A stretch of DNA of 64,000 bases from Caenorhabditis elegans (Eukaryota; Nematoda; Chromadorea; Rhabditida; Rhabditidae). The translations under genes and the position numbers were made by a program. Location of the stretch: positions 12,338,001 through 12,402,000 of the forward strand of contig NC_003281.10 of assembly GCF_000002985.6 (NCBI RefSeq), read 5' to 3'. This document shows positions 10,501 to 21,564 of this stretch, piece by piece; position 1 is the stretch's first letter, and each line of letters opens with the position of its first letter. Below the pieces are notes generated by a model. The model had not been told where the DNA came from, made no database searches, and saw only the letters and a program-made list of their open reading frames with translations.

Positions 10501-13330
10501 ACGTTTTCGACGCGTCCGCTCCGAATAGATAACCGGCTCCGCGTGGACTTAGGCCCCATCCAACATTTCCTTCTTCGGGGTCCGACCACAGTAGATCACA
10601 CATTGGACCGTCGTGGGGAACCTGGAAATTTTCAGAATTTTTTTTCGCTTTTTTAGCACAAATTTATACGTTTTTCTATCAAAACGAACAAAATTTGATT
10701 AAAAAATTGATTTTTTTTTCAATTTTTGAGGCGGAACGGTGGTTTTGCAAACCTGCGGCGCGGTTTGATTTCTGTCGATTTACGGTGGAGTTTGTGCTAC
10801 ACGTGGATAAGCGTTTTTTTTTTTTTTTCGAATTGTTCTTCAGTTCTGTAATTTTTTTTGTAAACACTATTCAAAAAATATATATATATGGACCCAATTT
10901 TTAATGTTGAACACCAAAAAAAATTGGCAAAAATGGCCCAAAACTGTAAATTTACTATTAGAAAAAATTAAAAAATTAATCGACGCTTGTCCGTGTGTAT
11001 TACAAAATTCTCCGTAAATCGAAATATAGCAAACCGCAGACTTGCAAAACCTTCGCCCCGCTGGAAAAAAGTGATTTCTCGAAAAATTTAACGTAAATTT
11101 TGAAATTTCGCTTCAAAATATCCGAAATAGTATCAAATTCAGAAAAATAAAAAGATTTTTCAATTTTGAATTCCCTCCAAAATGAGAACTCAAACTCCGC
11201 CCACTCCATCTGATTGGTTGAAAAGTGGGCGGAGCGAATCGCTGATTGGTTGAAGACAAAAATCGCGTTTTTGTGGTTTTTTTCTGATTTTGAGACTATT
11301 TTTTGAATTTTTTAGTATTTTTCGGGGAAAAAATCGAAATAAATGAAATAAAAATTAAATTGGTCGATTTTGATGAGAAAAAATTAGAAAAAAGTCTGAA
11401 AATTAAAAAAAAAAATTTTTAATGAAAAAAACGGAAATTTTTTTTTAAACGGAAATTTTCGGAAATTTGCCGATTTTCTGGTTATTTTCATTTTCGGCAA
11501 TTTGCCGATTTGCCAGAAAATTTTAATTCCGGAAATTTGTCGATTTGACGGTTATTTTCATGATCGACAAATTGCCGATTTGCCAGAAAATCTTAATTCC
11601 GGAAATTTGCCGGAAATTATCAATTCCAGCAATTTGCCGATTTGCCAGAAATTTTCATTTTCGGCAGTTTGTCGATTTGCCGGAAATTTTTAATTCCGGC
11701 AATTTGCCGTTTTTCCGGCGAATTCGGCAAATTTCCGACTTGCCGGAAATTTTTAAATTCCGGCAATTTGCCGATTTGCCGGAAATTATCAATTCCAGCA
11801 ATTTGCCGATTTGCCGGAAATTATCAATTCCAGCAATTTGCCGATTTGCCGGAAATTTTTAATTCCGGCAATTTGCCGTTTTTCCGGCGAATTCGGCAAA
11901 TTTCCGACTTGCCGGAAATTTTTAAATTCCGGCAATTTGACGAATTGCCGGAAATTTTCAATTTCGGCAATTTTCCGATTTGCCGAAAATTTTTAAACAT
12001 GGCAATTTTCCGATTTGCCAGAAATTTTTAATTACGGCAATTTGCCGATTTGCCGGAATTTTTTAATTCCGGCAATTTTTCGATTTGCCGGAAATTTTCA
12101 ATTTCGCCAATTTGCCACAAATTTTTTAATTCGAACATTTGCCGATTTGCCAGAAAATTTTAATTCCGGCAATTTGTCGATTTGCCGGTTATTTTCATTT
12201 TCGGCAATTTGTCGATTTGCCAGAAAGTTTCATTACGGCAGTTTGTCGATTTGCCAGAAATTTTTAATTCCGGCAATTTGTCGATTTGCCGGTTATTTTC
12301 ATTTTGGGCAAATTTGCCGGTTTGCTGATTTGCCGGAAATTTTTAAATTCCGGCAATTTGCAGATTTGTCGGTTATTTTCATTTTCGAAAATTTTAAAAC
12401 TTTCCGGCAAATTCGGCAAAATGCCGGAAATTTAAAAAATTGTAATTCACCGAATTTTAACCGAAATTCAAAGCAAAATTCCATTAAAAACAGCATATTT
12501 TTTGCGTTTTACCTCCTGCTTCCGATCAATAACACGAATCTGATCCATAGTACTAATCGACGGGGATAATCCACCATGAACACAGAAAACCTTCCCATCA
12601 ATTACAGCGGCAAGTGATAAGTAGTCGAAAACTTCGGTACAATGTTTCCAAACAGACGCATTTCCATATTTCCGAAGGCATTCATCATAGAACCCGTAGA
12701 CTTGAGTAATCTGGCGACTTTCGTGATTTCCACGGATCAACATCATTCGATCCGGATAGCGAGCTTTCAGTGCGAGAAGTAGAAGGAATGTCTGGAAAAA
12801 TATCGATTTTTTGGGAGTTTTTTTTGCAATTTTTTCGCCAGGAAAATTGCAAAAAAGCGGGGGCACCTCCACAGAATAGAAGCCTCGATCCACGAAATCT
12901 CCGAGGAACAAATAGTTGGTGTTCGGCACTGGTCCGCCGACTTTGAAGAGCTCCATTAAATCGTAGAACTGGCCGTGGATGTCTCCGCAGATCTGGAAAT
13001 AGAATTTAAAATGGAAATTTTGATTTAAAAATCGATTTTATCCAACCAACCGTCACCGGAGAATCGATAACCTGGACGTTGCCCTCTTCCGCTAGGATTT
13101 CACGAGCTTTTGCGCAAAGTGTTTTGACATCTTGCTCCGCGATGAGCTCACATCTCATCAGCTTTTCTATGTGGCTGAAAATATTTTTTTTTTGTTGATA
13201 TTTTATTGTTTTTATATCAAAACTGCTACCGATCCAAGTCATGAGTTGTTAGCTGGTCCGATGGGCCGGAAGTCGGTGAGTCGACACGTGAAAATGTGGA
13301 ATTTGCAGAGTCGGTGCACGCCAGAGCCAT
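7565..13330 (-). CDS. pph-4.1: Protein phosphatase 4 catalytic subunit PPH-4.1
   Basis: Six exons in transcript order: 13330-13230, 13174-13051, 12992-12867, 12791-12513, 10621-10380 and 7694-7565. All phases agree, and the product is 333 residues. It is a PPP-family metal-dependent Ser/Thr phosphatase. Visible motifs are GDIHGQ, GDFVDRG, GNHE and the HGG loop, and it ends in the PP2A/PP4-type tail HADYFL, the site of C-terminal carboxymethylation in the family. The N-terminal ~25 residues before LDRHIEKL are an extension over the PP4 core. In worms PP4 acts at centrosomes and in meiotic chromosome pairing (established for pph-4.1). The ATG at 13330 follows a CAG. The gene is divergent from the ARB2-like gene, about 317 bases apart. 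Introns carry large repeats, notably 7695-10379. Confidence 0.97.
7782..7921. mobile_element. Palindromic MITE, TGACGTCA family, copy 2
   Basis: Begins TTTGATCTACAAAAAATGCG, has an internal GTGACGTCA, and ends with TTTTTGTAGATCAAACCG. It lies in the last intron of pph-4.1, immediately before the 35-bp array. Confidence 0.85.
7923..10253. repeat. 2.3-kb tandem array of a 35-bp unit in pph-4.1 intron
   Basis: About 66 copies of a ~35-bp unit, TTTTGGCGGGAAAATTCAAA plus TTTTCTGGAAACAAA. Minor variants are TTTTTTGG vs TTTTCTGG and GGCGGG vs GGCCGG. A divergent unit, CTTTTAAAAACATATTTTGA, recurs ten times at irregular intervals (about 110-390 bp), giving a higher-order structure. Because 35 is not a multiple of 3, the frames rotate and long open frames appear. 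These are repeat artefacts, not genes. A short related stretch is at 54493-54690. Confidence 0.97.
10740..11075. repeat. Inverted-repeat element in pph-4.1 intron
   Basis: The left arm has TTTTGCAAACCTGCGGCGCGG and a TCGATTTACGG motif, followed by CTACACGTGGA. The right arm (about 10982-11060) has the reverse complement in degenerate form. The same family supplies the ends of the element in the last intron of pph-4.2 (36671-37508). Confidence 0.7.
11450..12430. repeat. CGGCAATTTGCCG satellite in pph-4.1 intron
   Basis: About 1 kb of the same satellite as 640-2035, in the intron between exons 10380-10621 and 12513-12791. Duplicated sub-blocks are visible (for example 11690-11770 vs 11845-11925). 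Confidence 0.93.
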
Positions 13331-13647
13331 TAAAAGCTGTAAAATACGTTGTAAATCGATTTTTTGAATTAATATTTAATTTAAAAACGAAAAAACGAAA
13401 AAAACCAATGAAAACAGGCGAAATCGACTTTAAATCCAGAGTTTTTCGTGCAAAAATATAAATTCAGTGTAATATTGGCATTGTGCCAGATTGCCAACAG
13501 AGCGCGATTGCGCCGTGTGGACGAGAGAAACCTCGGTCGCGGCCAGGAAATTTTTTTTTTTTTTTAATTTTAAAAATTGTTTTTTCGGAAATTTTCTCTG
13601 TTCTAACCAGTTTTTTTGCGAATAATTCAAATAAATTTCAGTGAACA

Positions 13648-16600
13648 ATGTCAAGTTTGGCGAAACTCGGGTACTTTTTCGACGAAAAAGGCGTGCTGAA
13701 AACGGAGAAGGACAAAAAACCCTTCAAATTCACTACACAGGAGGATTATGAAGAACTGGGAGAAGCAGTTGATCTGGAAGTTTATGAGCTTCTGGAGACA
13801 CGTTGTGGGCTGAAGAGAAAGGCGGTAAATTAAGAAATTTTTAAAAAATGGAAAAAAAAATTTAAAAATCAAAAAAAAAAATTTTTTTTCAGCTAAAACT
13901 TCCAGGAAAAACCGACGAGGATGAGGATCTAAGCTTCATTTTTGTGTCGAAAAATTTCAAAAAAGCTGCAAATCTTCTAGTATTGATCCACGGAAGCGGT
14001 GTCGTCAGAGCCGGACAATGGGCTCGTAGACTCATTATCAATGATAATTTGGAGTGTGGAACTCAGATTCCGTATATCGAAAGAGCTATTGAAAATGGAT
14101 GGGGTGTTGTGGTGATGAACACTAATTTGAATGAAAGTAAAGATCAGGATTTGAAGGTGTGAAAAAACCCGGGAAATTTCGAAAAATTCGCTGAAAAATC
14201 GATTTTCAGTACTCCCGCACACCTGTCGAGCACGCTGAAACTGTCTGGATAGCGTGTATTGAGCCATCGAATGCTAAGAGCATCTACGTGGTGGCTCACA
14301 GTCGTGGTGGTTACGACACAGCCAGTGTGGTGGGATTTTCAGCACTTTTTTGGCAAAAAAAAGCGAAAAAATCGATGTTTTTCCGATTTTTCAAGGCGAA
14401 AATCCCTGTTTTTCTGAATTTTTTAAAGGAAAATGCAATTTTAATCTATTTTCAGCTTTTTTTTTGGCAAAAAAGAGCGAAAAAACGACATATTTCCGGA
14501 TTTTTAAGGCGAAAATCCCTGTTTTTCTGAATTTTTGAATAAAAATGCGATTTTAAACTGTTTTCAGCTTTTTTTTGGCTAAAAATGAACGAAAAAATTG
14601 ACTTTTTCCGAATTTTTAAGCCATAAAACCCTGTTTTTCTGAGTTTTTGGATAAAAATGCGATTTTAAACTGTTTTCAGCACTTTTTTTTTGGCAAAAAA
14701 GAGTGAAAAAATCGACTTTTTTTTTGATTTTTTAAGGCAAAAAAACCCTGTTTTTTTGAATTTTTGAATAAAAATGGGATTTAAACTGTTTTCAGCTTTT
14801 TTTTGGCTAAAAAAGAGCGAAAAAACGACTTTTCTCCGATTTTTTAAGGCAAAAATCCCTGTTTTTCTGATTTTTTTAAAGGAAAATGCAATTTTAATAT
14901 ATTTTCAGCTTTTTTTTTGGCAAAAAAAGCGAAAAAACGACATATTTCCGGATTTTTAAGGCGAAAATCCCTGTTTTTCTGAATTTTTTGAATAAAAATG
15001 GGATTTTAAACTATTTTCAGCTTTTTTTGGCGAAAAATCGACATTTTCGCGATTTTTTAAGGCAAAAACCCCTGTTTCAGGTCTCGCCACGACAAAATTG
15101 TGTTCAAGGAATAAGAAAAAAAGGTATGCGCCTTTAAAGATTACTGTAATTTCTAATTTTTGTTTCTGTGAAATTTATCGAGTTTTCGTAGTTTTTCTAA
15201 ATAAAAATATTTTTTAATCTTTTGAAAAAAAATCGAAAAAAATTTTTTTAATTTAGTTTTCGCGATTTTTTTTAAATTTTTTCGATTAAAAAATATTTTT
15301 ATTTAGAAAAACTACGAAAAATCGATAAATTTCACAGAAACTAAAATTTAAAACTACAGTACTCTTTAAAGGCGCACACTTTTTTGTATTCAACAAAAAT
15401 TTGTCGCTTCGAGACCCAAAATTGAGGAAAACATGGAATTTTGCCTTAAAAACCCCGTTTTTTCGCTTTTTTTTTGCCGAAAAAAGTCCTGAAATCTGTT
15501 TTCAAATTTAAAAACAGCGGAAAATAGTTAAAAATGCATTTTTATTCGAAAAAAAATCGTGTGAAAAATTAAATTACAGTACTCTTTAAAGGCGCACACA
15601 TTTTTCTATTTAACAAAAATTTGTCGCGTCGAGACCCGCCAAAATCATATAATTTCATTAAATTTCAGCTCAAAAAGTTTGGCGGAGACGATCGTATTTC
15701 GAAAATCTGTCTCACTGATTCTCCATGGTTCGAATTTCCGAAAAGTTGTGCACAACGGGCACGTCCATTGTTTGTCGTCAATTTCTTGGCTCACGGGGTA
15801 GTTATAAGGACGCAGAAAACGCGCTCCACGGGCAATTGAAGTCTCGTTAAGAATTTGGCGGAAAAATCGGGAATTCAGACCGGTTTTTCGACCAAAAACC
15901 TAACGAGACCCATGGTTCGTGGGTGGAGCGTTTCTTATTATCCGTGGAGCGCGTTTTCACGTTTCAATAATATACCGTATTTCCTCTATTAGTCTTGCAT
16001 GCAAGACTAATTTTCAATTGACCCGTAGGGGTGCAAGACTATTAGAGGCTGCAAGACTAATTTTCGAAGATCCAATAGCTTTGTAAAATTTACCATTCAT
16101 CGTCAAAAATTAGACATGAAACAGTCAAAATCGTACAATATATATATATATTTATATTATTTTATCTATTATTTGAACACTTTAAAATTTAATTTAGCTA
16201 AAAACTGGCAAAATTGTTGAAGTTTTGACAAAATACTGCTGGTCTGGCAAGAATAGGGGTGCAAGACTATTACCGTATTTCCTCTATTAGTCTTGCATGC
16301 AATACTAATAGAGGCTGCAAGACTAATTTTCGATTGGTCCGTAGGGGTGCAAGACTAATAGGGGTGCAAGACTAATAGAGGCTGCAAGACTAATAGAGGA
16401 AATACGGTAACAATTCTAATAATAATAAAATTTAATTTTCCAGGCTTTGAACTCTCCATCATACAAAGTTCGTGAATATCGTGAGGGGAACGTCGCCGAG
16501 CTGTGGGCCGGCACACAGATACACGAGTGGTCCAGTCATTGTGCAATTGATGCAGTTTTTCATATTTTGGAGACTGAAGTGCGTTATTATGCAATCCTGT

Positions 16601-16861
16601 GGCACGGAATTTTGTACTACACGAGGACAAGTTCGAATTTTTTGGCCAAAAATATGCTCAAACTTGTCCGAGTGTAGTACAAAACCACGCCACAGATACG
16701 CAAAAAATAATTAGTAGAGACATTACATACTCTAATTTTTTCAGATGACCCCCTCCAATTACGCGGAAGTTATGGAAGAGGCGAAGAAACTGGTGGTCAA
16801 GTCTGAAAATAGCAAGGAATCGGATGATGAGGCCCCGAAATCGAAGAAAATTTGTGTTTGA
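13648..16861 (+). CDS. ARB2/FAM172-type alpha/beta-hydrolase-fold protein
   Basis: Six exons: 13648-13824, 13893-14156, 14210-14329, 15669-15797, 16444-16578 and 16745-16861. All junctions are phase 0, giving 313 residues. The start ATG lies seven bases after TTTCAG, a likely trans-splice acceptor. The fold is visible as [16 protein letters not shown] (oxyanion-region HGSG), GWGVVVMN, the nucleophile elbow [11 protein letters not shown] (Ser in HSRGG), and a late HEWSS with a candidate catalytic His. This pattern matches the ARB2/FAM172A family (fission yeast Arb2 works in argonaute/RNAi heterochromatin; vertebrate FAM172A links chromatin and splicing). Whether this protein has hydrolase activity is unknown. 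It ends in a charged tail, with AATAAA about 40 bases after the stop. It is probably the C. elegans FAM172A homologue; I am not certain of its locus name. Confidence 0.9.
14336..15070 (+). repeat. ~112-bp tandem repeat carrying splice-acceptor-like TTTTCAG
   Basis: About 6.5 copies in intron 14330-15668 of the ARB2-like gene. Each copy has TTTTCAGC, then T-rich GGCAAAAAA, GCGAAAAAA, AAGGC and CCCTGTTTTTCTGA. The TTTTCAG motifs fall near 14336, 14449, 14561, 14673, 14789, 14902 and 15013, all upstream of the acceptor used in the protein reading (15668). The unit starts at the donor end of the intron, as if it arose by duplication of exon-proximal intron sequence. Confidence 0.9.
15081..15416. 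mobile_element. Palindromic element, GTCTCG...CGCCTTTAAAG family
   Basis: The left end is GGTCTCGCCACGACAAAATT, then GCGCCTTTAAAGATTACTG. The right end is the mirror image, ACTCTTTAAAGGCGCACAC to TTCGAGACC. A half copy follows at 15574-15645. Both are in the ARB2-like intron. Confidence 0.85.
15972..16410. mobile_element. MITE with TACCGTATTTCCTCTATTAG termini (compound copy)
   Basis: Begins TACCGTATTTCCTCTATTAG and ends with its reverse complement at about 16391-16410. A second internal left end occurs at about 16271. Internally it has repeated GTGCAAGACTA motifs in both directions. It looks like two related copies, one joined to or inserted in the other, in intron 15798-16443. Related copies: 22461-22684, a worn one at 20588-20757, and one terminus at 44380-44398. 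Confidence 0.88.
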
Positions 16862-17080
16862 TCTCAATTTGAAGCAGCAATTGACTTTATCTGAAAATAT
16901 CAATAAATACGGTTCATTATTCAAAGTACGGACATATTACAAGAAATATAAAATATAAAGTTTTTAGAAAATTGTATGGTACCGGGAAAAGAAAAATATT
17001 TAAATTACTGGGCACACTACGAGATTGAGCAAAAATATACAAATATACAGCGAAAAATGGGATTTTTACAACTCTATCAT

Positions 17081-20000
17081 TTATGGTGGTTCGAACATAT
17101 CTGCCCGAAGACCGTCGTGGAAAATATCATCAGGGATACCATTTTCCAATACGAATTGATCTATATGCATTGCGATCTGCTCCAATGTTTCCGAAATTGC
17201 TTGGAGCTTTTCGATTTCCACTTCTCCGCATCTGTTTTGATATTCTAACATCTTCGTCTTTGCACTTTGCTTCGCGCGTGTTTTGCTCGATCCCTTCGCT
17301 GTTTCTATCAATTTCTCAGCAGCTGAATACATCTGGAATAAGATCAAATAAAAAACCAAACACTGAGACCTACAAAACTTTTCGTTGAGACGCGCTCGCG
17401 AAACAAAATCGGTGGCCGATATTATTTATTTTCACGGCCACATAGCAAAACATTTTCGAAAATGTGTGTGGCAGTTTGAGGTAAAAATTCCAAAAAGCAC
17501 TAGAAAATTGCCTACTTTTAGATCATACTTGGTCAATTTTGCATAATGGTTTTAATTTAACCCTCAAATTTGTAGACCTGCAGAGAAAAACATTACGCGC
17601 TAATATATATTTAGGAAGATTTGAAAATACGCACCGCTCATGTTTTTTTGGCGTTACTCACTAAAGGACCGTCAGAAAGTGCCCACATCGGACTTGCATA
17701 TGAGACCTGTGCCATTCGATAGTGCATGTCTTAAAACGGTTACTCGTGAATTTTTAGCGGTAAAACTCCAGAATCAAGCTCACGGCGGGCTCTCAAAGAT
17801 CCGAAAATAGCACTTTAACGAAGCATTGGAGGGCCAATTTTCCATATTCACTTTGGTAGCTGATATCTCGTGGATAACTTTTTCACAGAAAAGCCAATAT
17901 CGCGTGAAGTGCGGCAACTGCTGTTGTTATTTTTATGCTGCTATTCCGTTTCTAATGCTTTTCTCTCAAACAGAAATTTTTTGGTAAAAAACTTTCAACT
18001 ACAAACTTGTTTTTTACAACAATATCAACAACTTATCAGTTGATGACTTTTCTATAAAAAAATTATCCACGGAGATATGAGCTACCAAAGTGAATTAAGA
18101 AAACTGCTTGTTTAGATCGTTACAACGCTTCGTTACAGTGCTATTTTAGGATCTTTGAGAGCCCGCCGTGAGCTTGGTTCTGGAGTTTTGCCGCTAAAAA
18201 TTCACGTAACCGTTTTAAGATATGGGCTATCGAATGGCATAGGTCTCATATGCAAGTCCGATGGGACGGTTCCCTAGTCAGTAATATAATTTCTTTTCTT
18301 ATATGTGAAAGGTTTGAAATTTTTTTAAACATTAAAATTGAATCAACTTTTAAATAACAGATATTCACAGAGTGTATTTAAAAAATCTTACTTCCTTTAG
18401 ATTTCCAATATCTTCCCTGTTTTCCGCCGTTATCTCATTCATTTTCCTATATTCCTCTTGTTGGAGCTTCCCAACGAAGTCTTCGAAGCTCCCGTAAAAA
18501 TAGTGTGTATTATATCGCTCCGATAGAACTTGATACTTTTCCACAATTTTGTTCCTTCTGAGTTGTGTCTTATACTTGGTTTCGTTCACAAGTGATTCAA
18601 CTTCCAGATTCTTATTCTGCGCATCCTCAAGTTTCTTTTTTTGCTTTAAATCGTAAGTGGCGGTGTTTGTCCTGTTCTGTTTTTTAATGTGTTTTGTTTT
18701 TTCTTCGGGTGTCTGGAAAAAAATAGTTTTGGAGATCCAATCAGAATCGTTCAAAACAATGTTGAAAATTCAAAGATTACCATGCTCATCCGTTCGATTT
18801 TTGTCATTCTAGGTTTTTTTCCTGGTAGTTTTTCGGCAGGGATCTTTTTGATGGCAGTTTTGTTTGTTACCCTTTTCACGCTTGGTGTCTTCTTTGCAGG
18901 CATTCTTCGAATTGAGGATTTTGGCCTATGAGTTGGCAAATCTAAAGTTTCAAATGTTATGTTTATTCCTAGTAAAAAACATACTCAAAGGTGGAGTAGT
19001 ATGATTGTTCATCATATTGTGGGGAGCTTGATGTACCTGCATTGACAAATGGACGGGAGTAGATGTAATTTCGGTTTGAGAAATTGGAATTGAAACACTT
19101 CTCGTGTTTTCGACTGAAACAGTGATTACATTATAAGATCAAGTGTGAATATTTGTACAAATTTGTTTTTTTTTGTGGAATTTCGAGTTCGCTGTAGATT
19201 TGAACTCTCATAATTTGCATATGTAGTAAACTATTACTTTTCCTGGGCAACTTAAATGAAATTTCAAATTTATAATACTGAGTTTTCTCCACTTTTCGAA
19301 ACTTTTTATAATGTCATTTTGTCATTTAAGCATCACAGCGGTTTTGAGCATTTTCACTACTAGCCGGACTTCTCATTGTTCAAATGTACCCATACCTTTA
19401 GTTGTATACAGAATTTGGAAACGTTTGTCATGTAAATTAAATGTTCCTGTTTTATTTTATAAATTTTATTAGCTGAATATTCGATGTTCGTAAGCCATGC
19501 GAGAGGTTGGCTTGCAGCTTCAGAAAAAATCCTTTTTTCAAAAAGGTCTTACTTACTATATTTGCCAGAAATAATCCCAATTCAATTTTCAAATAAGAAA
19601 ACAAGAAACTATGATAAGTTTCTCACAAAAACAGATTCACTTGCTAAACTTACTATCATTATCGTTAAAAAATTCATGTCCTTCTGAGTTGATCGTCTGG
19701 ATTGGCGGATAATAATCTGAATAATGGAGTTATTGTTCTGAAGAAATTTCTTCTAACACTTTAACGCACCTTCTATCGTTGGCAGTCGATCTTGAGACGG
19801 AGCCTGCGGTGGGGTAATTTCCAGAATCAGCTCCCTCGGCTGTTCTATTATTGCAAGCTCACGACCAGCCGTTTGTTCATTCCGATCCTCTTGTTGTTCA
19901 AGTCCCCAATCAGTGTCAGAGTCTAAATAAAATTTGTTTTATTAAGTGATAACCTCTGAGCACTAACGGTTATACAACGGATCCGGTGGAGTCTCGTATG

Positions 20001-20526
20001 AAATGAACGGCGGCGGATTTTGATCTATAAAAGTGTTGACTATTGAAAAACGTTTTTTTTTTTCAGAGTGAATTTCATCAACTTCCCCACTGACTCCACA
20101 TTCAACACAAATACTTTTTTCTAGTTTTTTAAAACAAACCGTTTTCAGTTGACTTCGCGATTCCCATAATCCAATTATTATCGGCATGGAAATCTTTAGG
20201 ATTCTAAAAAAACGTAATTTAATCATTGTTAAAGATAAACTTTCCCACTGCGTCTTCAACCTAAAATGAATGTATTGTTAAAAACTTTTCCCAATTCTTT
20301 CCTCTCCGATTTTCAGATCTCATTAATTTTTCTGGTGTACATACCAAAGTTATCTCCAATCCACACTCGTTGTTAGTATCAACATCATTGATCATTTCAG
20401 TCCATCCATTGTCCTGCAGCGATTCATTTGCGTAATTCAAGAAACAAAAAATAGACGAACCAGATAAGTGCTTCTCTCTGAAGGTGCAATATCGACATGT
20501 GCCGAATCCAAGACGAAGTTGTTCAT
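17081..20526 (-). CDS. Unrecognised basic, coiled-coil protein (nine exons)
   Basis: Exons in transcript order: 20526-20461, 20413-20345, 20203-20140, 20024-19968, 19922-19770, 19113-18985, 18941-18781, 18712-18392 and 17332-17081. Every junction is in phase, giving about 423 residues. The N-terminus reads MNNFVLDSAHVDIAPSERS. A low-complexity Pro/Glu middle is followed by a strongly basic block (RMPAKKTPSVKRVTNK, then KKIPAEKLPGKKPR). The rest is long helical, charged, heptad-like sequence (KQKKKLEDAQNKNLEVES, then ISETLEQIAMHIDQFVLE), ending MFEPP. There is no TM or signal peptide. A basic patch before a coiled coil suggests a nuclear or chromosomal structural protein; this is inference only. 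Intron 17333-18391 holds a foldback element. I do not recognise the family. Confidence 0.75.
17654..18289. mobile_element. Foldback element with ~230-bp inverted arms
   Basis: The left arm carries CATCGGACTTGCATATGAGA, CGATAGTGCATGTCTTAAAA, AAGCTCACGGCGGGCTCTCA and TTCACTTTGGTAGCT. The right arm carries the same series inverted, ending TCTCATATGCAAGTCCGATG. The arms are about 85-90% complementary by eye and separated by about 150 bases. It lies wholly within an intron of the coiled-coil gene. Confidence 0.88.
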
Positions 20527-20587
20527 TTTTCAATGCTGCAGCTCAACTTTTTTCCCAATTTCCAAAAAAGTGTATATTTGTGTTACC

Positions 20588-20757
20588 ATTTTTCCCTCTA
20601 CTAGACTTGCGCCCCTATTAATCTAGTTTGATGGCTTATATTTTGATTGTCATGAACTTATGAAAAGTGTCAACAGGCAAAATGTAGAAAATTATTTCGC
20701 ACGTATTGTGAACCGAGATATAAGCCGTCAAAGTTGAAAAATGGGGTGCAAGTTTGA
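20588..20757. mobile_element. Degenerate copy of the TACCGTATTTCC MITE
   Basis: Shares ordered motifs with 22461-22684: TACCATTTTTCCCTCTACTA, GCTTATAT, AACCGAGATATAAGC and GGGGTGCAAG near the far end. It is intergenic, between the coiled-coil gene and the seven-TM gene. Confidence 0.65.
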
Positions 20758-21046
20758 TAGTGAAAATTCGATTTATTCTACTCAGTCAAGAATTCAGTTG
20801 TACAGGGAAAACACGAAAAAACTTGACTGGAAAGCGTTTGAAAAATTGTAAGAAATTAGATAACGCCATCGATTTATATTGTCCATATTTCCTAATGTTA
20901 AAAAATAATCAATTGTTTCTGTTCGATCTGCGTCTCTCGTATGAAGCGCCTACTTTGGCGGCGCTTTCGAAAACTAATAAAACAAACATTTTTCAGGTTT
21001 TCAGATGGTCAGTCAATGCTTTCGGAAATTAATAAAAATACTAGAA

Positions 21047-21290
21047 TTAAAGGTGGAGTAGCGCCAGTGGAGAAAGTGTTAAAAACTACTCATATGGTGC
21101 CAAAATGATTGAATATCATAATAAAACTTTTCAAGTAAATTTTGAAAATTGCCAAAATTTTGAAAAAAAATAGGGGTTGGAACATACGACATTGCTTTGG
21201 ATTTTCTCAAAAGCTCATATTTTTCAAAATTTTGGCAATTTGCCAAAACTTCAACCCGAAGTGTAATATTGGATAATTTTTAAGTTAAAA
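21047..21290. mobile_element. Worn MITE with AAAGGTGGAGTAGCGCCAGT end
   Basis: The left end is TTAAAGGTGGAGTAGCGCC. The right side retains TTTGCCAAAACTTC but the terminal repeat is lost. A complete relative is at 26609-26882. It fills part of the intergenic interval 20527-21564, in which no gene is seen. Confidence 0.7.
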
Positions 21291-21564
21291 TGAGGGGGGC
21301 AATGACACAGTTGACATAAGAGCACAAATAAAACCCGAAAAGGAAAGCTTGTTAATTTTTCCCAAAAAAAAGGTATCTTGGTCTATGAGTAAGTTCACTT
21401 AACCTCTTGAAAATTTGGCATTATACTTACGCTGACATTTTCTAAATAATTATACACTAGTAAATGTGTGGGTTTATTCCCGTGCCTTGCATTACTATTA
21501 CTCCAACTTCATTTTTTCTTCATTTGTAGTACATATTTTCATTGGCTTAGCTTAGCTTCAAACA

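Noticed and set aside
18985-19005. CAAAGGTGGAGTAGTA in a coding exon, similar to a MITE end
   Set aside because: Match is short and no second terminus or TTAA target site is present; likely chance.
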